Shown here piece by piece: positions 16,158-24,070 of a DNA stretch of 64,000 bases. The DNA lies in contig DBFWLO010000024.1 in NCBI GenBank assembly GCA_048465415.1, positions 119,942-183,941 of the forward strand, read 5' to 3'. Position numbers and translations under genes: made by a program. Origin of the DNA: Scatosoma sp048465415. GTDB lineage: Bacteria > Bacillota > Clostridia > Christensenellales > Borkfalkiaceae. Position 1 is the stretch's first letter. Each line of letters starts with the position of its first letter. Below the pieces are notes generated by a model. The model did not search any database. It saw nothing but the letters and a program-made list of their open reading frames with translations, and was not told the DNA's origin.

Positions 16158-17384
16158 ATGTTGGATTATACGAAAATGGCGATCAAGCAGACGATATCCG
16201 ACCTCAAAAAGACGGATTACATACGCAATGTCGCCACTCAAATCATTTACATAATTTATCTCATCTATACCCTGATCGTACACTCCGGCTATCTCGCCCT
16301 GAATATCGTACTGCTCGTTTTAGCCACTTCTTATTTCGTCTTTTTCCTGACCATCACTTCCGTCGGAAAGACGCCGGAGGGAAAAAACGTCAAGAGCGCG
16401 GGGACAAAAGTCTACGTCTGGTGCAAGCGGCTCATCAAGCTCTTTACGCTCGGAGTGACCATCTACGGCATCTGCACGGCCGTGGAGCACGTCACCGCCC
16501 TCTCCGTCATTCTCGCCGCGCTGATGATCGTGGGCTGGATCTTGCAGATCGTCTTCGAGGTGCTTATTAAAATTCTCACCAACCGCGTCAATTTTATTCT
16601 GGAAGGTCTCGAAGCGGACCTCGACAATATGTTGAAACCCGTGCGCTCGGTGGGCAATTTCTTTAAAAAAGTGACGGGCAAAGAAGTCGCGCCGCAAAAG
16701 GAACTGACGAAAAATCAGCTCAAACTCAAAGAAAAGGTGGAGGCGTACCGCGCCGAACAAAAACGAAAAAAAGCGGAAGAAAAGATCCGCCGCGAGGTGG
16801 ATCGGCTCGCCGCCAAAGAGACGGCCAAAGAACAAAAACGGGACGAGAAAGAGTCCCGGCGCATCGAGAGCAGGCTGCTTCGCGACGCGGACAAAAAGCG
16901 CAAAGCCGAGGAAAAGGCAGAGCTTCGCGCTTCGCGCAAAGCTCTGCCCGCCGGCGGCGAATCGTCCGCGGACGCGCAGACGGCCGAAACCGCGCTCGCC
17001 TTATCCGAGGACTTCGGTCCATCGTCCGAAAATCGGAAAAAGCCTTCCCTCTTCGCACGGCTGAAAAATAAATTCACCGGCAGCGCCGCCGAGCTTTCGC
17101 CCGATCAAGAGGTGTTCGAGGCTTCGACCGGAGACGAGGGCGGTTCGGCGTACGAAGAGTCCGACGAGGATTATTCCGATATCCCCGAAGACGAGGCGCT
17201 GACGCAAGAACTCGAAGCCGGCTTCTTCGAAGAGGAAAACGTCCCCTATCTCGAAGGCGAAGAGGATTTCGAGCCGGAAGAGGAAGAAAACGAGGACGCG
17301 GAAAAGGACGCGGAAGCGCCGCCTAAAAAGCCGAACAAAGTCAAGCGCTTTTTCGGCTCGGTGTTTCATAAAAAAAAGCCGTAA
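16158..17384 (+). CDS. Membrane protein with long charged coiled coil and acidic tail
   Basis: A 408-residue protein. Membrane helices lie near residues 28-58 (IIYIIYLIYTLIV and a second Leu/Val-rich segment) and 103-135. Residues about 185-275 are a Lys/Glu/Ala/Arg coiled coil (QKRKKAEEKIRREVDRLAAK). A low-complexity acidic region (about 310-390, many Glu and Asp) is followed by a basic end (KPNKVKRFFGSVFHKKK). No enzymatic motif is visible. The polyampholyte cytoplasmic tail looks like a scaffold. It is divergent from the DUF697-like gene with about 250 bp between them, and a joint role at the membrane is possible but unproven. Confidence 0.7.
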   Translation: MLDYTKMAIKQTISDLKKTDYIRNVATQIIYIIYLIYTLIVHSGYLALNIVLLVLATSYFVFFLTITSVGKTPEGKNVKSAGTKVYVWCKRLIKLFTLGVTIYGICTAVEHVTALSVILAALMIVGWILQIVFEVLIKILTNRVNFILEGLEADLDNMLKPVRSVGNFFKKVTGKEVAPQKELTKNQLKLKEKVEAYRAEQKRKKAEEKIRREVDRLAAKETAKEQKRDEKESRRIESRLLRDADKKRKAEEKAELRASRKALPAGGESSADAQTAETALALSEDFGPSSENRKKPSLFARLKNKFTGSAAELSPDQEVFEASTGDEGGSAYEESDEDYSDIPEDEALTQELEAGFFEEENVPYLEGEEDFEPEEEENEDAEKDAEAPPKKPNKVKRFFGSVFHKKKP

Positions 17385-17394
17385 ACCTCAAAGG

Positions 17395-17433
17395 AAAAAA
17401 TTCCCGCCGCAAAATTTTGCGGCGGGAATTTTG
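17395..17433. terminator. Bidirectional terminator, perfect 28-base palindrome
   Basis: 17401-17428 is a perfect palindrome (arms of 14), with A run before and T run after. It serves the coiled-coil gene on plus and the XRE gene on minus. Confidence 0.9.
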
Positions 17434-17440
17434 TTTGCGT

Positions 17441-17650
17441 TCAATAGGTATCCGATAAGCCGAGCAACTCCTCCAAAGTGATTCCATAAAATTTCGCCAG
17501 CTTAATGCAATCACTCACATTTGGAATATGGGTATTCGCTTCCCAACGACTTATATTCTGTTGTTTTATTCCCGTCTTTTTCGCTAATTCCGTTTGAGAA
17601 AGTCCTGCGTTTTCCCGTTGTTCCTTCAATGCTTTTCCTATATCTGTCAT
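17441..17650 (-). CDS. XRE-family regulator A
   Basis: A 69-residue minimal Cro/C1 helix-turn-helix protein: IGKALKEQRENAGLSQTELAKKTG at 4-27, recognition helix KQQNISRWEANTHIP, and the typical end KLAKFYGITLEELLGL. It binds DNA as a dimer with no extra domain. It is transcribed divergently from a second XRE gene at 17750, and an 11-bp inverted repeat lies in the 99-bp gap, so the two probably regulate the same region, possibly as an opposing pair. Confidence 0.88.
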   Translation of the reverse strand: MTDIGKALKEQRENAGLSQTELAKKTGIKQQNISRWEANTHIPNVSDCIKLAKFYGITLEELLGLSDTY

Positions 17651-17673
17651 TTTTATTCTCCCATAATTATTTT

Positions 17674-17723
17674 ACACGATTTTGAGTAAAATAGTTGACT
17701 TACACAAAATCGTGTGGTATAAT
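17674..17723. promoter_or_regulatory. Shared operator and promoter between divergent XRE genes
   Basis: ACACGATTTTG (17674-17684) and CAAAATCGTGT (17705-17715) are a perfect 11-bp inverted repeat with a 20-bp gap, so equivalent bases of the arms lie about three helical turns apart. The plus-strand promoter is TTGACT (17695-17700), 17 bp, TATAAT (17718-17723), and the right arm fills its spacer. Binding there would block the promoter of the 17750 gene, while the left arm covers the likely start region of the minus gene. Confidence 0.75.
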
Positions 17724-17749
17724 TTAAAGGATCATAAAAGGAAACAACT

Positions 17750-17989
17750 ATGGATTCATACATGCAGAAAAAACTTTATTTCCCCGAATTTCATGAAATT
17801 TTATCCGACTATCTGCGGGATAACAAAATGACGCAATGCGAGTTTGCCAGAAAAGCGGGGCTCAAACCCAATCTCGTGAGCAAATGGATACAAGGCTCAG
17901 CCAGACCGAGTTACGATAATCTGAAAAAAATCTCGCTCGCCCTCGACGTTTCCGTCAATTATTTATTGGGGATCAGCGGAACTTATTGA
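17750..17989 (+). CDS. XRE-family regulator B
   Basis: A 79-residue HTH protein: LSDYLRDNKMTQCEFARKAG, recognition helix KPNLVSKWIQGSARPS, and the end ALDVSVNYLLGIS. It resembles regulator A in architecture but not closely in sequence, so the pair is not a simple recent duplication. Its ribosome binding site is AAAGGAAA, and its promoter contains one arm of the shared operator, so autoregulation or repression by regulator A is expected. Confidence 0.88.
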   Translation: MDSYMQKKLYFPEFHEILSDYLRDNKMTQCEFARKAGLKPNLVSKWIQGSARPSYDNLKKISLALDVSVNYLLGISGTY

Positions 17990-17991
17990 CA

Positions 17992-18020
17992 AAAACGGCG
18001 GGATTTTTTTCCGCCGTTTT
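17992..18020. terminator. Bidirectional terminator between XRE B and the phosphatase
   Basis: Stem AAAACGGCGG (17992-18001) with CCGCCGTTTT (18011-18020), loop GATTTTTTT. Confidence 0.8.
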
Positions 18021-18486
18021 ACTTCTTGGATACGCTTTTCAAAAATCCTTCCAGCCCCCGCCGTATATCCCGATACGCCCGTTCGAAATCGCGGGTATAC
18101 CACGGATCGGACACGTCGCCGGGTTCCCCGGCATAGGATAAGAGTTTGCAGCATTTTTTGCCGTTTCGCGCCCCTAAAATGCGCCTGGCGGCGCGGAGAT
18201 TGCTCTCGTCCATACAGACGAATACGTCGTATCGATCCCCGTCCGCGGCCGTTAAAAGCGCCGCGCGTTTGCCCGCGCAGGAGATGCCGAGGGATTTTAA
18301 AAGCGCTCTGACGGGCGGATAGACGGGATTGCCGATTCCGCCGAAAATTTCCTCGTCCGAAACGGCGGAGGAGGAGACGAGAAACTCCTCGCTCCTGCCC
18401 GACTTTTCGAGCATGTCTTTCAAGACGAATTCCGCGAGCGGCGAACGGCAGATATTGCCGTGACAAACGAACATGACCGAATACAT
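18019..18486 (-). CDS. Low-molecular-weight protein-tyrosine phosphatase
   Basis: A 155-residue LMW-PTP. The P-loop VCHGNICRS (7-15) provides the Cys8 nucleophile and Arg14 of CX5R, and the general acid is in the downstream DP motif (VSDPWYTRDF, about residue 126). The family removes phosphate from protein tyrosines or phospho-arginines. The start codon follows a strong GGAGGAG. It lies 12 bp after an ABC exporter gene on the same strand, so both are probably one transcript. Confidence 0.95.
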   Translation of the reverse strand: MYSVMFVCHGNICRSPLAEFVLKDMLEKSGRSEEFLVSSSAVSDEEIFGGIGNPVYPPVRALLKSLGISCAGKRAALLTAADGDRYDVFVCMDESNLRAARRILGARNGKKCCKLLSYAGEPGDVSDPWYTRDFERAYRDIRRGLEGFLKSVSKK

Positions 18487-18498
18487 GGGTACTCCTCC

Positions 18499-20226
18499 TC
18501 ACTCCCGGAATTGATAGCGATAGAGCTCGGCGTACAGCCCGCCCGCTTCCACGAGCTCTTCGTGAGAGCCGCGTTCGGCGATGACGCCGTCCGTGACCAC
18601 GAGTATCTCGTCCGCGGTTTTAACCGTCGAGAGCCGATGCGCGACGACCAGCGTCGTCCGGCCCTTGCTCAGTTCAAAAAGCGCGCTCTGGATCTGCATT
18701 TCCGTCATGTTATCGAGCGCGGAGGTCGCTTCGTCGAGAATGAGCACGGGCGGATTTTTCAAAAAGGCGCGCGCGATGGAGATGCGCTGTTTCTGGCCGC
18801 CCGAAAGTTTCACGCCACGTTCCCCCACTTCGGTGTCGTAACCGGCGGGCAGGCCCATAACGTAGTCGTGAATGTTGGCGCGCTTGGCCGCCAGGATCAT
18901 TTCCGCTTCCGATTTATCGGGCGAGCCGTACATGATATTGTCGCGGATACTGCCCGCGAAGAGAAACACGTCCTGCGCCACCACGGCGATCTTATCCCGA
19001 AGCGTCTCGCTCGACACGTCGTTTATATCCGTGCCGCCGATCGAGATCTCGCCGCCGTCGCGCAGATAGAACCGGGGCAGAAGATGGCAGATCGTCGTCT
19101 TGCCGCCGCCGGAGGAACCGACGAGCGCGACCGTTTCGCCCTTTTTCACCGTAAAGGAAACGCCTTTCAGCACCGCCGTGTCCTCGCCCTCTTTGTTCTT
19201 ATAGCCGAAACTCACGTCCTTGAATACGATGTCCCCGTCGAGAGCGGCGGGCACGGGATTTTCCGGCTGGTATTCGGAAGGCATATCCATGAGCTCGCAG
19301 AAGCGTTTGAAACCGGTCATGCCGTCCTGGATCTGCTCGAAGAGCGCCACCAGCGTTTTGAGAGGCGTCAGGAGCATGGTGATATAGAGGATATAGGCCA
19401 TGAAATCGGCGCCGTCGATCACTTTATAGAAGAACAAAAGTCCGCCCGAGACCAGCGCGAGGAGATAGAGAAAGTCGTTGAACGCAGACATGCCCCCCTG
19501 AAAGAAGCCCATCGCGCGATAGGACTCCGCGCGCGCTTTTTTGAAGCGGCCGTTGACCGCGTCGAATTTCTTTTCTTCCGTATCCTCGGCGTTATACGCT
19601 TTCGTGATGCGCACGCCCGAAACCGACGATTCGATCTCCGCGTTGATCTCCGCCACCTTTTTTCTCGATTCGTCGAACGCCTTATTCATGCGTTTTCTCG
19701 CCTTGACGGCGAAAAAGAGCATGAACGGGATATAGCAGAAAACGATGAGCGCCAGCCAGGGATTGATCGTGCAGAGCATAATCAGCGCGCCGACGATGGA
19801 AATGAAAGAATTGAACACGTCCTCCGGCCCGTGGTGCGCGAGTTCGGAGACTTCGAAGAGATCGTTGACGATCCGGGACATGATGCCGCCCGTCTTGTTC
19901 TCGTCGAAAAAGGAAAAAGGCAGCGTCTCGATATGCCGGAACAGCGCTTTGCGCATATCCCCCTGGATCCGCACGCCCAATACGTGCCCCCAATAACCGA
20001 CCACAAAGGTGAGTATGCTTTTGAGCGCGTAAATCGCCGCCAGCACGAGCGCCCACACTACGAGCAGCCGTAAGTTCTGGTTGGGCACGTAATCGTACAT
20101 GATGCCGCGCGCGATCATCGGATAAAACATATTGCAGACGGAGATCGTGAACGAGCACACGAGGTCCATGAAAAACAGCCGACGATGCGGCTTATAATAG
20201 GAGAAAAACCTTTTTACCAGTTTCAT
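18499..20226 (-). CDS. ABC exporter, fused permease and ATPase
   Basis: A 575-residue half transporter (type IV exporter). Residues 1-310 are the six-helix ABC_membrane domain. Residues 335-575 are the nucleotide-binding domain with Walker A GSSGGGKTT, Q-loop VAQDVFLF, signature LSGGQKQR, Walker B VLILDEATSALD and the switch histidine in VVAHRLST. It should work as a homodimer because no second half transporter is adjacent. Substrates of this MsbA/BmrA-like group include lipids, drugs and peptides and cannot be predicted. Confidence 0.95.
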   Translation of the reverse strand: MKLVKRFFSYYKPHRRLFFMDLVCSFTISVCNMFYPMIARGIMYDYVPNQNLRLLVVWALVLAAIYALKSILTFVVGYWGHVLGVRIQGDMRKALFRHIETLPFSFFDENKTGGIMSRIVNDLFEVSELAHHGPEDVFNSFISIVGALIMLCTINPWLALIVFCYIPFMLFFAVKARKRMNKAFDESRKKVAEINAEIESSVSGVRITKAYNAEDTEEKKFDAVNGRFKKARAESYRAMGFFQGGMSAFNDFLYLLALVSGGLLFFYKVIDGADFMAYILYITMLLTPLKTLVALFEQIQDGMTGFKRFCELMDMPSEYQPENPVPAALDGDIVFKDVSFGYKNKEGEDTAVLKGVSFTVKKGETVALVGSSGGGKTTICHLLPRFYLRDGGEISIGGTDINDVSSETLRDKIAVVAQDVFLFAGSIRDNIMYGSPDKSEAEMILAAKRANIHDYVMGLPAGYDTEVGERGVKLSGGQKQRISIARAFLKNPPVLILDEATSALDNMTEMQIQSALFELSKGRTTLVVAHRLSTVKTADEILVVTDGVIAERGSHEELVEAGGLYAELYRYQFRE

Positions 20227-20403
20227 CGCGTATGTTTACTCCTGTTCTTTCGTTTGTATATTCGCGTATATTTTATCATAAATCCGTCCAAAACGCAATC
20301 AAAAACGCATGAAAAAGCGGAAGGCGCGTTTCCTTTCCGGGAAGGCCGTCCGCTTTTTCGTCCATGAAACGAGGTTATATAAATCGATAAGGGATAAACG
20401 GGA

Positions 20404-20613
20404 TCAGGATTCGGACGCGTCTCGTTCCTTTACGGTTCGGGAAGTCTCGTCCTCTTTTTTCGGTTTACGGGAAGCGCAGCCGGCGCAATGCGCGCACGAA
20501 GAGCAGCCGCCGCAGCCCGTCCTGCCTTTTTTCCTGCGGATTATCGCGGCGACGATCACGCCGACCACCAGGGCGGCGGCTGCCGCGACGATGAGTATTT
20601 CGATCGGTTTCAT
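20404..20613 (-). CDS. FeoB-associated Cys-rich membrane protein
   Basis: A 69-residue protein: one membrane helix (residues 5-25), a basic stop (RRKKGR), then a cysteine cluster CGGCSSCAHCAGC at 34-46 and a charged tail. This matches the FeoB-associated Cys-rich family found directly downstream of feoB in Bacillota. Its role is unproven; iron handling at the FeoB pore or an electron or metal relay is suspected. It follows feoB by 13 bp in the same operon. Confidence 0.88.
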   Translation of the reverse strand: MKPIEILIVAAAAALVVGVIVAAIIRRKKGRTGCGGCSSCAHCAGCASRKPKKEDETSRTVKERDASES

Positions 20614-20626
20614 AACGTTTTCTCCT

Positions 20627-22954
20627 TTACGCCTCCGCAGGACAGGCGGAGGCCTTTCTGCGGTCGGAACGATTTTTCAAAATGATCGCTGTCGCCGCGA
20701 TCACGGCCGCCGTCAGCCAGATAAACGCAGTCCACCACCAGCTGCCGATCGTGTATACGGCGGTCGAAACCACGTAGGAAGCCGTCAACCAAAAGAGAAC
20801 CGTCCATTTGAGCTTGCCTTTGGGCAGTTCCGCTTTCGCCGTCGCCACCGCCGCGAAACAGGGGATCGTCGTCATATTGAAGGCGATGAAGGAAATGAGC
20901 GCGGGAACGGTGATGCCCGTCGCCTCGATCATCGCCACCGCTTCGACGACGCCGTCCGCGCTGGCTTCCTCTGCGGCCAGGATCGCGTCCACGATTGCGG
21001 GATCGATGTTAAGCGTGCCGTTGCCGGCGGCGTTGACGATACACACGGCGAGGGTGAAGAAAGTCGCCACAACGTTCTCTTTGGCGATGAGGCCTGTGAC
21101 CGCCGCGACAGCGAATACCCAGCCGAACGCCGAAAGCTGCGAACCGAAGCCGAGCGGCGTGAAAACAGGCTGAATGAGTTTACCGAGCGAAGCGAGTATG
21201 GAATTGTCCATGTCGTCGCCGATATAGCGCCAGTCGAAGCTGAATTTGGAAAGGAACCAGATGACGATCGTCGAGGCGAGAATGATCGTGAACGCCTTTT
21301 TGACAAAATGCTTGACTTTATCCCAAAGATGGAGCAGAAGATTGCGCAGGCGGGGCGCGTGATAGGCTGGAAGTTCCATAATAAAGGGAGGCGTCTCCCC
21401 TTTCAGCGTCGTGCCACGCATGACGAGCAGGCAGACGACCGCCGCGGTCATGCCCAGCACGTACATCGAATAAGTGATGACGTCCGCGTTGCCGACGCCG
21501 AATTTCTGCACGATCCCGCCCGCGATCGCCGTAAGAATGGGCAGTTTGGCGCCGCAGGAAAAGAAGGGAATGACGCGGATCGTCGCCGTACGTTCCTTTT
21601 CGTCCGCTAAGGTGCGGGTGTTGATCATGGCGGGGACGCTGCAGCCGAAGCCCATGATCATGGGCATAAACGCCCGGCCGGAAACGCCGAAGCGGCGGAA
21701 AATGCGGTCGAGAATAAACGCCACGCGCGCCATATAACCGCTGTCTTCGAGGATCGAGAAGAAGAGAAAAAGCACGAGTATCTGCGGCAGGAAGGAAAGG
21801 ACGGAGAACAGTCCCCCGAGCACTCCTTCACTTACCAGGCTCACCGCCCACGCGCCGGCGCCCGCGGCTTCCAGTCCCGTCTGCGCCAGGCCCGTTAGCG
21901 TATCGGTCAAGAGCGCGAGCGCGTTCGCCAAAATGACGCCGGGGGAATTGAGTCCGCCCGCAAAGAAGATCCCCTTCGCGGCGCCGCCTTCCGCGCCCGC
22001 CCATTCTCCGAACGGACGAACGATACTGCCGAGAAAGAGGAAATCCTCCGAAAACGTACAATGAAAGACGGCGAACAAAATCAACAGGAAAATGGGGATT
22101 CCCGCCCACTTATTCGTGAGTACTCTGTCCGCTTTATCCGATCTCGTCGCCGCCGCGGAAACGGATTTCGCCGAACGGGTGAGAAGGGGGGAACAGTTTT
22201 CCGATATGTACCTATAGCGCGCGTCCGCGATCTCCGCTTCCGTATCCCCGCCGAACGCTCCGGCGCCGCAGCCGTTTTCTTTTAGATACGTCTCCGTCTC
22301 CTTCGCTTCCGCAGAGTGCGCTTTGATCTCCAACTCGTCCTTTTCCACCAGTTTCACCGCGTGAAACAAGGGCGCGGAGACGTTCTTGGCGCGAAGCACC
22401 GTCTCGGCGTGGGCGATCGCCGCGCCCAGAGCAGAGACTTTGAGTACGCTGTGCCCCGCGTGCGCGCGCCTCGCCGCCTCGATCGCCCGCTCCATCAAAA
22501 GCCCGGTGTTTTTATCCTTTAAGGCGGAAATTTCCACCACGGGCGCGCCGATGCGCTTTTCCAGCGCCGCCGCGTCGATTTTGTCCCCCGCTTTTTCGAG
22601 CGCGTCCGTCATATTCAGCGCCACGACGAGGGGAATGTCCACCTCCATGAGCTGCGTGGTCAGGTAGAGATTGCGTTCGAGGTTGGTCGCGTCGACGATA
22701 TTGACGATACAGTCCGGCCGCTCTTCGAGGATAAAATTGCGGGCGATCACCTCCTCCGGCGTATAGGGGGAAAGGGAATAGATCCCCGGCAGATCCACGA
22801 CGCCGACGGACTCAGCGCCTTTTTTATAGACGCCCTCCCGCTTATCGACGGTCACGCCCGGCCAGTTGCCGACGTGCGCCGTGCTGCCCGTGAGCGCGTT
22901 GAAAAGAGTGGTCTTGCCGGAATTCGGGTTCCCGGCCAAAGCGAATTTCAACAT
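20627..22954 (-). CDS. feoB: Ferrous iron transporter FeoB
   Basis: A 775-residue full-length FeoB. The N-terminal GTPase has G1 GNPNSGKT (8-15), G3 DLPGIYSL near 57-64 and G4 NMTD near 119-122. A helical regulatory domain follows, then a polytopic membrane domain with the two gate regions (including the SCGAKLP and GFGCSVPA motifs with conserved cysteines). It imports Fe2+ across the inner membrane. The start is one base after the feoA stop, implying coupling. Control by the DtxR-like protein at 23676 is expected from operator-like sites upstream of the operon. Confidence 0.97.
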   Translation of the reverse strand: MLKFALAGNPNSGKTTLFNALTGSTAHVGNWPGVTVDKREGVYKKGAESVGVVDLPGIYSLSPYTPEEVIARNFILEERPDCIVNIVDATNLERNLYLTTQLMEVDIPLVVALNMTDALEKAGDKIDAAALEKRIGAPVVEISALKDKNTGLLMERAIEAARRAHAGHSVLKVSALGAAIAHAETVLRAKNVSAPLFHAVKLVEKDELEIKAHSAEAKETETYLKENGCGAGAFGGDTEAEIADARYRYISENCSPLLTRSAKSVSAAATRSDKADRVLTNKWAGIPIFLLILFAVFHCTFSEDFLFLGSIVRPFGEWAGAEGGAAKGIFFAGGLNSPGVILANALALLTDTLTGLAQTGLEAAGAGAWAVSLVSEGVLGGLFSVLSFLPQILVLFLFFSILEDSGYMARVAFILDRIFRRFGVSGRAFMPMIMGFGCSVPAMINTRTLADEKERTATIRVIPFFSCGAKLPILTAIAGGIVQKFGVGNADVITYSMYVLGMTAAVVCLLVMRGTTLKGETPPFIMELPAYHAPRLRNLLLHLWDKVKHFVKKAFTIILASTIVIWFLSKFSFDWRYIGDDMDNSILASLGKLIQPVFTPLGFGSQLSAFGWVFAVAAVTGLIAKENVVATFFTLAVCIVNAAGNGTLNIDPAIVDAILAAEEASADGVVEAVAMIEATGITVPALISFIAFNMTTIPCFAAVATAKAELPKGKLKWTVLFWLTASYVVSTAVYTIGSWWWTAFIWLTAAVIAATAIILKNRSDRRKASACPAEA

Positions 22955-22955
22955 C

Positions 22956-23198
22956 TTATCTGTCTCCCTCCGCCGCGCTCAGCGTCACGCAGGCGGCTTC
23001 CGCCTTGCGCAAGGTCAGTTCATAGCCGCGAACGGTGATCTCCAAAGGATCGCCGAGCGGCGCTTTCTTACGCAGCGTTACTTCCGCGCCGGGCGTCACG
23101 CCCATATCGAAGAGCCGCCGCCGAACCGCACCGCCGCCCGACACGGAGAGGATTTTACCCCTCTCTCCGATTTTCAGTTCCGATAAAAGTGTTGCCAT
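22956..23198 (-). CDS. feoA: FeoA-domain protein (second gene of feo operon)
   Basis: An 80-residue SH3-like FeoA protein with the characteristic RRLFDMGVTPGAEVTLRKKAPLGDPLEITVRGYELTLR pattern, here cited as RRLFDMGVTPG at 27-37 and DPLEITVRGYE at 50-60. It is thought to bind FeoB and help complex assembly. It abuts feoB with one base between. It matches the classical FeoA consensus better than the first gene does. Confidence 0.95.
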   Translation of the reverse strand: MATLLSELKIGERGKILSVSGGGAVRRRLFDMGVTPGAEVTLRKKAPLGDPLEITVRGYELTLRKAEAACVTLSAAEGDR

Positions 23199-23279
23199 AA
23201 TTTTATTTCTCCTTATTCTACGGATATATTTTTTTCGATTTTTTGCGTTCGCCGCAGCCCTGCCCCTCTCTTTTTTCGT

Positions 23280-23489
23280 TCAGATAAAAATCCCCGCAGA
23301 CATCTGCTTATCCAGCGCCATGCGCCCGTTTTTCACTTTTAAAATCACCGCCCCGCCTTCCGCGCTCAATACGGTCACTTTCTGTCCCACCGCCAGCCCC
23401 AGGTTTTCGAGGTGTCTCTTCACCCGATCGTCCGCCGCCAATCTCCTGATCTCCACTTCTTCGCCCAAAGGCGCCATCTTCAAGGGCAT
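23280..23489 (-). CDS. feoA: FeoA-domain protein (first gene of feo operon)
   Basis: A 69-residue FeoA-like protein: LGEEVEIRRLAADDRVKRHL, then LGLAVGQKVTVL (30-41) and a closing ILKVKNGRMALDKQ. It follows the iron-responsive promoter with the ribosome binding site AGGAGGCGG. Two FeoA proteins ahead of FeoB are frequent in Clostridia and may form a mixed complex with it. Confidence 0.92.
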   Translation of the reverse strand: MPLKMAPLGEEVEIRRLAADDRVKRHLENLGLAVGQKVTVLSAEGGAVILKVKNGRMALDKQMSAGIFI

Positions 23490-23503
23490 ATCCGCCTCCT
23501 TTA

Positions 23504-23578
23504 TTTAACTATGGTTAATTTTTACTTATTATATCATCATTTTATGTCCTTGTCAAGAATAAATTAACCAAAGTTAAA
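23504..23578 (-). promoter_or_regulatory. feo promoter flanked by two DtxR-type palindromes
   Basis: The minus-strand promoter is TTGACA (23551-23556), 17 bp, TATAAT (23528-23533). Palindrome-like boxes TTTAACTATGGTTAAT (23504-23519) and, in the opposite orientation, ATTAACCAAAGTTAAA (23563-23578) share TTTAACTwTGGTTAAT. One lies upstream of -35, the other over the early transcribed region. The half-sites TTAAC/GTTAA fit a dimeric DtxR/IdeR/MntR-type repressor, and such a gene is adjacent. Confidence 0.8.
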
Positions 23579-23611
23579 TATTTTTTATAATTTTTTCGGC
23601 GCGAGGGCACG

Positions 23612-23643
23612 AAAAAACGGGCGGTCCCGAGAGGGACTGCCCG
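23612..23643 (-). terminator. Terminator of the DtxR-like gene
   Basis: Stem 23618-23628 with 23633-23643 (CGGGCGGTCCC and partner), then six T on the minus strand. It isolates the regulator from the feo operon downstream. Confidence 0.85.
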
Positions 23644-23675
23644 TGTGTGCCGACGACGTGCGGAGAAAGGAACGT

Positions 23676-24047
23676 TTATTTTCCGAGATGTTTTTTCATC
23701 ATCTGAAAAGTCTCTTCGCCGACGAGGTGTTCCATTTTGCAGGCGTCCGTTTCCGCGGCGGAGGGAGAGACGCCCAGCGAGGTCAGAAACTCGCGGATAA
23801 TGCAGTGCTTTTCATAGACGGCGGAGGCGTAAGAGATTCCGCTGGCGGTGAGATAGAGATGTTTTCCGTCCTCGTAGACGTAATTTTTTTCGCAGAGGAG
23901 CTTGACGGCCTTATTGACGGCGGCCTGCGAGACGCCGAGTCTTTTCGCCACCTCGATGCGGTGCACGTAGGGAAGCGCACGGCTCAAAAGCAGGATACTT
24001 TCGAGATAGTCCTCCTCCGACTGTCTGTTTTTCGGTTGTCCGTTCAT
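23676..24047 (-). CDS. DtxR-family metal-dependent repressor
   Basis: A 123-residue protein with the two N-terminal DtxR domains only. Residues 8-65 are the winged HTH (EDYLESILLLSR, VAKRLGVSQAAVNKAVKLL). Residues 66-120 are the dimerisation/metal-binding domain with HCIIREFLTSLGV, C103-x-x-E106-H107 (CKMEHLVGEET). No SH3 domain is present, which is like MntR. CxxEH with a Cys fits iron or manganese sensing. It is next to the feo operon, whose promoter has two matching palindromes, so iron-dependent repression of feo is the likely job. Confidence 0.9.
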   Translation of the reverse strand: MNGQPKNRQSEEDYLESILLLSRALPYVHRIEVAKRLGVSQAAVNKAVKLLCEKNYVYEDGKHLYLTASGISYASAVYEKHCIIREFLTSLGVSPSAAETDACKMEHLVGEETFQMMKKHLGK

Positions 24048-24070
24048 GGTATTCCCTCCCTATCCCCTCT

